From Paenibacillus sp. (GTDB lineage Bacteria > Bacillota > Bacilli > Paenibacillales > NBRC-103111), in assembly GCA_029239545.1 (NCBI GenBank), contig JARBUQ010000043.1:1-14032 (forward strand): a stretch of DNA of 14,032 bases, written 5' to 3'. Shown piece by piece: positions 1 to 7,013 of this stretch (position 1 is its first letter; every line of letters starts with the position of its first letter). The notes beneath the pieces are model-generated. The model worked only from the letters and a program-made list of their open reading frames with translations, was not told where the DNA came from and ran no database searches. The position numbers and the translations under genes are program-made.

Positions 1-2
1 AC

Positions 3-1004
3 CAAAAGGTAACGGATATCTCGGAAGCCATCTGCAAATTGGAGAGATGCAGCAACCTCTCCGCGAGCAATTTGGCCAAGTGGGTTCGCAATAAAGCTGT
101 CAATACGGGCTTCGAGAACCAAGACCCCGGGGATGCCTCCATGCCGGTTTTCTGGACCCGCACTCCGGCCACTATACCCGCAGCGGTGTACCGGGATGAT
201 ACGGACTCCGCGCTTGGCGACTGGTCTGTCAGGATTGCCGGTTCCGGAGCAGGCAATCAGGGACTGGAGCAGCAATTGCTGAAGTATGAGCCCCTTACAT
301 CATACGGGATCAAGCTTCGTGCCAAGGTGAATACAGGCTCTTCATTAACGGCGGATGTGTATGATTACACGGCGAACACTCAGTTGGGCTCGGTGCTTAT
401 TACGGGGACGAATTGGACCGTGTATACATTCGGGGCTTCCACACCGGCGGCAGCCAATCACGATATCAGGATACGCATCTATAGTTCAGGCTCAGGTTTT
501 GTTGATGAGGTGAGCATGCTGCCCCAGCATTATAATTCGAGCATTCCAAACGGGAGCTTCGAAACCCCTGATCAGTTTGATCCTGCGCTGCCTCGGTTCT
601 GGAGCAGAGGAGCTTCAACAACCGCGGCGAATGTAGTGGCGGATTCGTCACAGTCGGTTTCCGGTTTGCGTTCGTTGATGTTGAATACAGCGGCTTCAGG
701 AGGACAACCGCAGGAGCGGTTTTACAATTGGAAGGGGTATAAGCAGAACGGAGCCTATGAATTGACGGTGACGGCCAGGACGAACAACTCCGCTGCCGGC
801 GGACGGATTAGCATTATTGATACAACGACGAATACGACACTTGCCAGCACAACCGCAACGACCTCTTCCTGGACGACTTCGACGGTCTCCTTCACTGCCC
901 CAAGCGACTATAATCATGTGCTCAAGGTTGTGATCGGGCATGATAATCCCTCCATTCCCGGAGGTGCGTTATGGGTTGATGATCTGGCGGTAACACTTCA
1001 GTAA
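3..1004 (+). CDS. C-terminal part of a protein with two carbohydrate-binding-like modules (5' truncated)
   Basis: The reading frame is open to the left edge of the window, so this is the 3' end of a longer gene. A TTG at 39 lies in frame but has no ribosome binding site and is unlikely to be the start. Two modules of similar plan follow each other. The first runs from about 102 (NTGFEN, then VFWTR) to about 518 (FVDEVSM). The second runs from about 549 (NGSFETP, then RFWSR) to 1001 (LWVDDLAVTLQ). An opening N-x-x-FE, an aromatic W soon after, and a closing V-D-[ED]-[VL] strand are typical of jelly-roll carbohydrate-binding modules of the CBM4/9 kind. The Thr/Ser/Asn-rich composition suits an extracellular protein. 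I infer that the missing N-terminal part carries a signal peptide and perhaps a catalytic domain. It ends 21 nt before the aminotransferase start, so the two may be co-transcribed. The exact CBM family is uncertain. Confidence 0.8.
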   Translation, partial: QKVTDISEAICKLERCSNLSASNLAKWVRNKAVNTGFENQDPGDASMPVFWTRTPATIPAAVYRDDTDSALGDWSVRIAGSGAGNQGLEQQLLKYEPLTSYGIKLRAKVNTGSSLTADVYDYTANTQLGSVLITGTNWTVYTFGASTPAAANHDIRIRIYSSGSGFVDEVSMLPQHYNSSIPNGSFETPDQFDPALPRFWSRGASTTAANVVADSSQSVSGLRSLMLNTAASGGQPQERFYNWKGYKQNGAYELTVTARTNNSAAGGRISIIDTTTNTTLASTTATTSSWTTSTVSFTAPSDYNHVLKVVIGHDNPSIPGGALWVDDLAVTLQ

Positions 1005-1025
1005 AAGGATAGGGGAATTGAAGCC

Positions 1026-2306
1026 ATGAACAAAACGATAAAGTTAGCTCTGCATGGCGGAGTGCCTGCCAGAAGCAGGCCGCTTCCTCCCAATTTTCCC
1101 GGTGCGGTTGTTATGGGAACAGAAGAGATAGAGGCCGCCAAGCGAGTCATTGAAGCACAGTCTCCTTTTCGATATTACGGAGCACAGCCTCAATATGCAG
1201 TCAGACAGTTGGAGCAACAAATTGCCGGGACCATAGGTGTTCCTTACGTACTCGGCATATCCTCGGGGACAGCGGCGTTAATCGCCGCTCTCCGGGCGAT
1301 AAGCATAGGATATGGCGATAAGGTCATCGTCCCGGCCAATACGTTCGTTGCTACAGCGGGAGCTGTTATTTGCTGCAATGCGGTTCCTGTATTCGCGGAT
1401 ATTGACGATACGCTGAACATAAGTCCGGAAGCGTTGGAACACGCCATTGACGACGAGGTGAAGGCTGTAATCGTTGTTCCGATTCTGGGAGTTCCCTGCG
1501 ACATGGACCCGATTATGGAGGTAGCACGCCGGTACAATATTAGAGTGATTGAGGATGTAGCCCAATCATGCGGAGTTACTTATAAAGGAAGTTATCAAGG
1601 AACCATCGGGGATATGGGAACATTCAGCTTCCAGATGAACAAAATCATCACCGCTGGAGAGGGCGGCGCCGTTATGACGAGGAACGCGGCCTGGTTCGAG
1701 CGGGCTGTACGATACCATGATCAGGGAGCTTTCCGCGAGAAACAATGGTACGGCATCGACTCCATAGATGAAGAGAGTGAATTTGCCGGGCAAAATTACC
1801 GCATGAGCGACATTATCGGCGGAATTATGCTGGAACAATGGAACAAGCTCCAAGGTCTTATTGTGAATATGCGCCGGACTCATCATGACATTCGGCAGAT
1901 GTTGACTAACCAGCTGCCAGAGCTGCAGCTTCGGCGCTCACCGGATGAGGCCGGCGATCTTGGCTCCAATCTGGGAATCATTCTGCCGGACAGTGTGGTC
2001 GCTAACAGGTTCATCGAGGCCCTTCATGCTGAGAACATACAAGGACATGTCCTGTACCGTGGACAACCGATCTACAAGCTGCCGCGCATATTTGAACAAA
2101 GAACAGTGGAGAAGGACAATTTCCCCTTCAATTATCCATTTCGCAATCCGGTTCGCTATAGGGACGGAATGTGTCCGAATGCTGAATCGCTTATCCCACG
2201 GACTGTGTTTGTTCCAATTAGTCCTATTCTGAAACCAATAGATGGGGAGGAAATCGCTGAAGGGATCTATAAGGTATTCAGGGCCATCTGTAGCGGTAAT
2301 GCATGA
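1026..2306 (+). CDS. DegT/DnrJ/EryC1/StrS family PLP-dependent aminotransferase
   Basis: Predicted 426-residue sugar aminotransferase of fold type I, normal length for the family. The family moves an amino group from glutamate or glutamine to a keto sugar or cyclitol, or acts as an AHBA-synthase-like dehydratase. Visible landmarks are the phosphate-binding SSGTAAL (79-85), VPANTF (102-107), the PLP-ring-binding aspartate in IEDVAQS (D177), and the Schiff-base lysine in FSFQMNKIITAGEGG (K206). The start is ATG 1026, preceded by an AGGATAGGGG-like ribosome binding site near 1006-1015. It follows the CBM protein by 21 nt and precedes the deacetylase-like gene by 37 nt, so an operon is likely. 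There is no nucleotide-sugar biosynthesis set around it, so the substrate cannot be read from context. Family assignment is secure; the amino-acceptor is unknown. Confidence 0.93.
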   Translation: MNKTIKLALHGGVPARSRPLPPNFPGAVVMGTEEIEAAKRVIEAQSPFRYYGAQPQYAVRQLEQQIAGTIGVPYVLGISSGTAALIAALRAISIGYGDKVIVPANTFVATAGAVICCNAVPVFADIDDTLNISPEALEHAIDDEVKAVIVVPILGVPCDMDPIMEVARRYNIRVIEDVAQSCGVTYKGSYQGTIGDMGTFSFQMNKIITAGEGGAVMTRNAAWFERAVRYHDQGAFREKQWYGIDSIDEESEFAGQNYRMSDIIGGIMLEQWNKLQGLIVNMRRTHHDIRQMLTNQLPELQLRRSPDEAGDLGSNLGIILPDSVVANRFIEALHAENIQGHVLYRGQPIYKLPRIFEQRTVEKDNFPFNYPFRNPVRYRDGMCPNAESLIPRTVFVPISPILKPIDGEEIAEGIYKVFRAICSGNA

Positions 2307-2343
2307 CTTCATTCATTAATTCAACACAAGAGGAGCAGTAACG

Positions 2344-4047
2344 ATGAAAAAGGCTAGAGTCGCAATTCTCACGGACTTACATATAGTTGCTCAATATCAT
2401 CATTATGGATTGAATGTATTCGGTATGTACGCAACAGAGGTGCTTGCTCACGCAGGAATGAGTGCGGATGTCCTTCACGATGCCTCTACTCTGAATGATG
2501 GGGAATACGATATCGTTATAGTCGCCGTTTGCAGTGAGGATGAGCTGACAGCACAACGCTTGATTTCCTATATGGAGAGTGGCGGAGTCGTTATCAATTG
2601 CGGAGGAGTTAATAAGCTCGCTTCAAGGCTCGGATATGCCAGATCCAAGGTCGAAATCGGATATATGCGGGTTAATTCGGACGTCGGAAAGAAACTGCCG
2701 CCATTGCGGTTTCTTCAAGCATTTCCTTGGACTGCTGAAAAAGGAGATTTAACAACGCTTCCTTTTATGGAGAAAGGGATATTGACCAGACTATCACCTG
2801 AAGGTGAGGTGGCTGGTTGCGGCTTGCAAGCATTTCGTATCGGAGAAGGGGCTCTTTATCGTTGGTCTGTAGATTTGTGGGACGCGATCGTTCGACTTCA
2901 GCAGGGGGCGGGTCCTGTTTTCGAGGATGGCTTCCCTGCACCAGATGGATCGTGTGCTGTTAATGATGGGGTCATTAAGGCGGACGATCAAGCATCGATG
3001 GATTGGAAATGGGATATGAGGCAGACCGAGAAAGGCAAGTCATATTTCGCATTCCCGTATGCTGATCTATGGCGAGAAATGTTTCTTTCCACATTGCTGG
3101 AAATTGTTGTGGCATCAGAGCTCAATTATCCGTTTATCGGTCTATACCCTAGCGGGGTGGAGCATGTGGCACTGATTTCGCATGATAGCGACCGCAACGA
3201 GAATGCTCATGCTGAAGCAATGCTGGATATTCTCGAGGAATGTGGAGTCCGCTCTACATGGTGCATGCTTGAGCCTGGTTATGAAAATTCCATCTATAAG
3301 CGCCTGAAGGAAGCTGGGCATGAGATAGCTTTTCATTATAACGCTCGCGAGGAAGAAGGGGAACACTGGTCAAAAGCTGCTTTTGAGAAGCAACTGCAAT
3401 GGCTGAAAGAAGCCGCGGGAGTCGAAGAGATCACTTCGAATAAAAACCACTATACCCGGTTCGAGGGATGGGGGGAATTGTTTGAATGGTGCGAGGCCTT
3501 CGGCGTCGCTTCCGACCAGACGCGTGGACCTAGCAAGAGGGGGAATATAGGCTTTATTTTCGGTACATGTCACCCTTATTTTCCTATCGCTTGGTCGAAT
3601 GATGGGAATAGACTGTACGATGTCTTGGAGATCGGATTTCTGACGCAAGACTTGGGACAAGCCGATAGTGAAGTAATTCGCCCATTTCTTGAAAGAGTGG
3701 CAAGTGTGGAGGGTATCGCTCACTTCCTTTATCATCAGTATCATATTTACACTCGAGAGGAAGTAAGAGACTCTTTTCGATTATTGGTCGCTGAAGCACG
3801 CGCTATGGGTTTCGAGTTCTGGACAAGTAAACAAATTAACGAATGGGAGCGTGTACGACGTAAATGGAAAGTCCAAATAACTGAGGATGGAGTTTTTATA
3901 GAAGAAGGTCCTCATCCAGAACAAGATATAGTCGTATACATTCCCGTCCTTAACGGAAAGAACCATGGACTTGCAGGTGCTAGCGAAGCAGATAAGATCG
4001 TTAAATATGGAGTTGTCTGCTATAAGATCACAATCCCTACCCAATGA
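2344..4047 (+). CDS. Polysaccharide-deacetylase-like (NodB-fold related) protein with N-terminal amidotransferase-like region
   Basis: A 567-residue protein with no signal peptide, so probably cytoplasmic. Residues 1-110 (AILTDLHIVAQYHHYG, YDIVIVAV, GGVVINCGG) have the alternating beta/alpha look of a class-I glutamine-amidotransferase-like or ThuA-like fold, without an obvious catalytic triad. Residues 270-500 resemble the NodB deacetylase family: ALISHDSDRNENAHA (H280, D281, D283) corresponds to the TFDDG motif, then VRSTWCML, then KEAGHEIAFHYNA (H326, H331). In the classical HxxxH metal motif a second histidine would fall at 335, but an arginine is there. A later histidine-rich stretch, IAHFLYHQYHIYT (H460, H464, H467), may supply ligands. 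The family removes N-acetyl groups from glycans; substrate unknown. Start ATG 2344 has an AGAGGAG ribosome binding site about 8 nt upstream. A 31-nt gap separates it from the ceramidase-like gene. Confidence 0.8.
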   Translation: MKKARVAILTDLHIVAQYHHYGLNVFGMYATEVLAHAGMSADVLHDASTLNDGEYDIVIVAVCSEDELTAQRLISYMESGGVVINCGGVNKLASRLGYARSKVEIGYMRVNSDVGKKLPPLRFLQAFPWTAEKGDLTTLPFMEKGILTRLSPEGEVAGCGLQAFRIGEGALYRWSVDLWDAIVRLQQGAGPVFEDGFPAPDGSCAVNDGVIKADDQASMDWKWDMRQTEKGKSYFAFPYADLWREMFLSTLLEIVVASELNYPFIGLYPSGVEHVALISHDSDRNENAHAEAMLDILEECGVRSTWCMLEPGYENSIYKRLKEAGHEIAFHYNAREEEGEHWSKAAFEKQLQWLKEAAGVEEITSNKNHYTRFEGWGELFEWCEAFGVASDQTRGPSKRGNIGFIFGTCHPYFPIAWSNDGNRLYDVLEIGFLTQDLGQADSEVIRPFLERVASVEGIAHFLYHQYHIYTREEVRDSFRLLVAEARAMGFEFWTSKQINEWERVRRKWKVQITEDGVFIEEGPHPEQDIVVYIPVLNGKNHGLAGASEADKIVKYGVVCYKITIPTQ

Positions 4048-4078
4048 TGGAACAAAAGAATGCACAGGAGGAACTATC

Positions 4079-5359
4079 ATGCTGCAATGCGGCTTGTACG
4101 AAATGGATATCACTCCGCCGTTGAATAGTCCAATACCTGGTTATACGGAACAAAGGAGATCGCAAGGTATTCGAGATCCTCTATATGCTAAGGCTTTGGT
4201 GATCGATACGGCTAAAATAACAGTGGCGTTTGTAGTCATTGATGCCTTATGTATTTTGGAAAGAGAAGCTCGCAGAATTCGTGATCGAATCTTTCAGACG
4301 CTTGGTATTCCACATGAGCAAGTGATGGTTTCGGCAACTCATACCCATACAGGACCGCCGATACGCCCGGATGCGGACGGAGTTTACCCGGAAGACTACC
4401 TTACCTTTTTGGTGGAGAAGGCTGCGGATGCAGTAATATTGGCTTACAGAGGCCGACAAGCGGCTCGAATCGGGACAGGAGTAGGAAGGGAAGATTCGAT
4501 ATCCTTCAATCGCCGCTACTGGATGAAGGATGGCACAGTACGAACTAATCCAGGCTATGATAACCCGGAGCTTGTCTGTTCAGCAGGACCGATTGATCCT
4601 GACGTAACTGTTGTGCGGATTGATGACTATTCAGGCCGTCCCTTAGGTGTAGTTACCCAATTCGCGTGTCATACGGACACGGTTGGAGGTTCTGAGTATA
4701 GTGGTGATTATCCAGCGGAACTTAGCCGTCAGTTGAAAGCTGTATGGGGCGAGCAAGTGATAAGTTTATTTCTGTTAGGGACCTGCGGTGACATTAATCA
4801 TTGTGATTTTACCAAGGAGAAGCCTTTTGGGGGAAACGTTAATGTACGAATGGGAACTGTCCTTGCTGGAGAGGTCCTTAGAATTCGAGAAAAGATCGAG
4901 CTGCACGAAGTACTGAATATAGACTGCCAGCGGACGTTCATTCCAATGAAACTACGCAAGCCATCGCAACTCGAGATTGATGAGGCACAGCTTGTATTAA
5001 ACGATCCATCGGCAATCAGTGTACAGCATTTTTTTGCAGACCATATTAGGAAAATATCGGTGCTCCCAGATGAAACAGTACATGTGGAGATTCAGGTGTT
5101 TCGAATGCATGATTGGGCAGTAGTTGGATTGCCAGGTGAAATTTTCGTTGAATTGGGATTATGGCTGAAACGATCGTCCCCGTTCCCAACGACTATTATT
5201 AATACTTTGTGTAACGGTTCGGTTTACGGTTATGTATGTACGAGTGAGGCCTACAAGCAAGGAGGGTATGAACCAAAGCTAAAAACTTACAGCAGGGTCC
5301 TTCCAGGGAGTGGAGAAATTTGGATAGAGAAGGCAATAGAACTTTTAAAAATGGAATAA
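4079..5359 (+). CDS. Neutral/alkaline non-lysosomal ceramidase N-terminal domain-like hydrolase
   Basis: Predicted zinc-dependent amide hydrolase of 426 residues from ATG 4079, chosen because a perfect AGGAGG sits 7 nt upstream at 4066-4071. A longer in-frame start at 3965 would overlap the previous gene by 83 nt and has no such site. Landmarks: DITPPLNSPIPGY (10-22) and RDPLYAKALVI (32-42) are typical family openings; SATHTHTGP (85-93) gives the metal histidines H88 and H90; QFACHTDTVGG (194-204) gives H198; and LLGTCGDINH (232-241) is the Gly-Asp region. Classical neutral ceramidases have GDVSPN here, with the Ser thought to be the nucleophile; this protein has Asn at that place. It also lacks a signal peptide and the C-terminal domain of full ceramidases, so true ceramide hydrolysis is doubtful. 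As last gene of the run it may act on a small N-acylated compound made or imported by the same pathway. Confidence 0.85.
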   Translation: MLQCGLYEMDITPPLNSPIPGYTEQRRSQGIRDPLYAKALVIDTAKITVAFVVIDALCILEREARRIRDRIFQTLGIPHEQVMVSATHTHTGPPIRPDADGVYPEDYLTFLVEKAADAVILAYRGRQAARIGTGVGREDSISFNRRYWMKDGTVRTNPGYDNPELVCSAGPIDPDVTVVRIDDYSGRPLGVVTQFACHTDTVGGSEYSGDYPAELSRQLKAVWGEQVISLFLLGTCGDINHCDFTKEKPFGGNVNVRMGTVLAGEVLRIREKIELHEVLNIDCQRTFIPMKLRKPSQLEIDEAQLVLNDPSAISVQHFFADHIRKISVLPDETVHVEIQVFRMHDWAVVGLPGEIFVELGLWLKRSSPFPTTIINTLCNGSVYGYVCTSEAYKQGGYEPKLKTYSRVLPGSGEIWIEKAIELLKME

Positions 5360-5448
5360 AAAATTGTGCGATTCATGTATGGCAAGGCAAGTATCGAAAC
5401 CGGTATGAATGGAATACCGCACGGCTTGTATCGTAGCGGAACAATTTG

Positions 5449-5525
5449 AAAAAAAGGCCGTGTCAGCAGGCAGCTAACTGGAAAAATCTATAGGAGCTTC
5501 CAGTGCTTATGCTAACCACGGCCTT
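5449..5525 (-). terminator. Long bulged hairpin with U-tract, terminator of the oxidoreductase gene
   Basis: Outer arms AAGGCCGTG (5454-5462) and CACGGCCTT (5517-5525) are perfectly complementary. Inside, AGCA (5465-5468) pairs with TGCT (5510-5513), AGC (5472-5474) with GCT (5505-5507), and ACTGGAA (5477-5483) with TTCCAGT (5498-5504). Seven A residues at 5449-5455 become a U-tract on the minus strand directly after the stem, so the structure terminates the minus-strand gene ending at 5590. There is no U-tract on the plus strand. The stem is longer and more articulated than an ordinary intrinsic terminator. The rest of 5360-5589 shows no gene; CGGTAT/ATACCG (5401-5406, 5414-5419) forms only a weak hairpin. 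Confidence 0.75.
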
Positions 5526-5589
5526 AAGTGGAACAGGATTCATTCACTTTGAGATAAGACGGTCCTGGTTATGGATGATGTGTCAGACG

Positions 5590-6801
5590 TTATTTCCGGT
5601 TCTTCGTGAAAGCAGGGAATTGAATTGGTTTGCCCTCGGTGCCTACGGACTGGAGCGAGAGCGGAAACACCGAGCTCCATGTGACGGCATCATACACGTC
5701 GATGGCAGGTCTTCTCTTGTTGTGAATCGAGCTAACGAACTCATCGATAACGAAGAAGTCGCCTCCGCCGTGACCAGCTTGCTCAGCTTCCTTCAGCCAG
5801 CGCTGCCAGAGCGGATGCTCGTATTCATCGCGATACGCCCAGAGGCTCTCCCATACGGCTTTCTCTTGACCTGGAAGGTCGAGGGAGGAGCCAGGGGAGC
5901 GGCCGTCAATCCATACGAGCGGATCCTCGTGGTCATGGCGTGCAGCCAGGTAAGCACCCTTGGTGCCTTGGAGTCCATAATGGGTCATATTGTGAGGACG
6001 GCCTGACACCCAGTCCAGACGCAGCGAGATGACTACGCCCTTCTTGGTGCGTATCGTCGTGACGGCTGAATCGCCTTGCTGCCAGTAGGAAGGGTTGGAG
6101 CCGGGATGGCTGTCGCCGAACTGTTCCTGAAAATAACGGGTCATGGAACCGTTGCGGCTTGTATAGGTGCTCATGTAATCGAGCTCATCTGTGCGGTTAA
6201 TCCCCAGCCACTGCGCAAGCGGACCAAGCGAATGAGTCGGATAATTCATAGCATTCAGGTTATGCTGCAGTTCTCCGCGCCATGTCAATTCTCCATCGGG
6301 ATAATGGGTCAGCCTGCGGCAGTCATGGATATAGGCTCCTTCAACGAAGGTGATATCCCCGAATACACCTTGGCCGATCATATTGCCGATCATCATGTTC
6401 GGGCGCATATAACAATAATTCTCAGCCAGCATATAAGTCAGTCCGGTCTGTTCTACGGTCTCCACGAGCTCCCAGGCATCCTCCAGCGTATGGGCGGCAA
6501 TGACCTCGCTCAGCACATGCTTGCCGGCGCGAAGCGCTTGAATCGCCTGTCTGGCATGCATCATCAGGGGAGTGGCCAGCAGGACGGCATCTACATCAGG
6601 TGCTTCAAGCAGTTGGGCATAATCCGTATAAGTGCGGATATCCGGATAGTTCTGTTTCCAATCGTTCAGCATCTTCTCATTCAGCTCACATACAGCAGTC
6701 AGAGTAACGCGATCAGATAAAGTAGAGAGGGCCAGTTTAAAGGCTGCGCCGCGCCTTCCGCCGACTACGGCCAGACGTACAGGGGGTTGTTGGGTGCTCA
6801 T
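5590..6801 (-). CDS. Gfo/Idh/MocA family oxidoreductase, GH109-like
   Basis: Predicted NAD(P)-dependent enzyme of 403 residues. Residues 1-125 form the Rossmann domain: RLAVVGGRRGAAF (9-21) is the dinucleotide loop, CELNE (38-42) the end of beta-2, and VDAVLLATP (70-78) and GKHVLSEV (93-100) are family motifs, with E99 in place of the usual EKP sequence. The C-terminal domain carries AENYCYMRPNMM (126-137), EGAYIHD (154-160), NYPTHSLGP (186-194) and HGGGDF (344-349). These resemble GH109 alpha-N-acetylgalactosaminidases, which cleave glycosides by an NAD-dependent redox mechanism and need Tyr and His residues in these stretches. An ordinary sugar dehydrogenase remains possible. ATG 6801 has AGGAGT as ribosome binding site 6 nt upstream; a longer frame to 6879 lacks one and runs through the operator. 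It is divergent from the propeller hydrolase and shares its operator type. Confidence 0.92.
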   Translation of the reverse strand: MSTQQPPVRLAVVGGRRGAAFKLALSTLSDRVTLTAVCELNEKMLNDWKQNYPDIRTYTDYAQLLEAPDVDAVLLATPLMMHARQAIQALRAGKHVLSEVIAAHTLEDAWELVETVEQTGLTYMLAENYCYMRPNMMIGNMIGQGVFGDITFVEGAYIHDCRRLTHYPDGELTWRGELQHNLNAMNYPTHSLGPLAQWLGINRTDELDYMSTYTSRNGSMTRYFQEQFGDSHPGSNPSYWQQGDSAVTTIRTKKGVVISLRLDWVSGRPHNMTHYGLQGTKGAYLAARHDHEDPLVWIDGRSPGSSLDLPGQEKAVWESLWAYRDEYEHPLWQRWLKEAEQAGHGGGDFFVIDEFVSSIHNKRRPAIDVYDAVTWSSVFPLSLQSVGTEGKPIQFPAFTKNRK

Positions 6802-6822
6802 GATTTCACTCCTAGTTTTATA

Positions 6823-6836
6823 TTCAATATATTGAA
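6823..6836. promoter_or_regulatory. Palindromic operator-like site 1
   Basis: TTCAATATATTGAA is a perfect 14-bp palindrome. It lies between the predicted minus-strand transcription start (about 6844) and the ribosome binding site of the oxidoreductase, a position suited to a repressor roadblock. It shares the half-site TTCAA and 4-bp spacer with the palindrome at 6966-6983. The cognate regulator is not encoded in the window, so its family is unknown. Confidence 0.65.
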
Positions 6837-6850
6837 CCGATTTAATACGT

Positions 6851-6879
6851 AAGGTACATTGTATTTGGCTCTTTGTCAA
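6851..6879 (-). promoter_or_regulatory. Probable SigA promoter of the oxidoreductase
   Basis: On the minus strand a perfect -35 box TTGACA (6879-6874) is followed after 17 nt by TACCTT (6856-6851), a weak -10 box matching 3 of 6 consensus bases. The predicted start near 6844 is about 43 nt upstream of the ATG. A weak -10 fits a regulated promoter. Confidence 0.5.
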
Positions 6880-6912
6880 TTTCTTTTTGTCATCTTGAGT
6901 ATAAATTTAAGG

Positions 6913-6941
6913 TTGACGAACAAAAAAGGAATCCATATAAT
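6913..6941 (+). promoter_or_regulatory. Strong SigA promoter of the propeller hydrolase
   Basis: TTGACG (6913-6918), a 17-nt spacer, and a consensus TATAAT (6936-6941). Expected transcription start is near 6948, giving a leader of about 65 nt that contains the palindrome at 6966-6983. The -35 boxes of this and the divergent promoter are only 33 nt apart, so both are open to joint control. Confidence 0.85.
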
Positions 6942-6965
6942 GACATCAGACGTATTTGTGAATAT

Positions 6966-6983
6966 TATTCAACATGTTGAATA
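6966..6983. promoter_or_regulatory. Palindromic operator-like site 2
   Basis: TATTCAACATGTTGAATA is a perfect 18-bp palindrome lying in the leader of the hydrolase gene, about 18 nt after the predicted start and 30 nt before the ATG. The core TTCAA-CATG-TTGAA matches site 1 at 6823-6836 in half-site and spacing. The two centres are 145 bp apart, close to 14 helical turns, so DNA looping by a regulator is possible. Confidence 0.7.
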
Positions 6984-7013
6984 TGAAATCAGAGTTCTGA
7001 GGGAGTGTTTGTG

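Noticed and set aside
3965..4078. Longer start for the ceramidase-like protein
   Set aside because: The added 38 residues overlap the previous gene, show no family similarity and lack a ribosome binding site, while ATG 4079 has a perfect AGGAGG.
5449..5525. Integron attC-like site
   Set aside because: The nested arms recall attC folding, but core-site consensus boxes and an integrase are absent, and the U-tract explains it as a terminator.
5503..6720. Plus-strand frames at 5503-6006 and 6076-6720
   Set aside because: They are antisense to the oxidoreductase, which has a full-length family match, a ribosome binding site and its own promoter.
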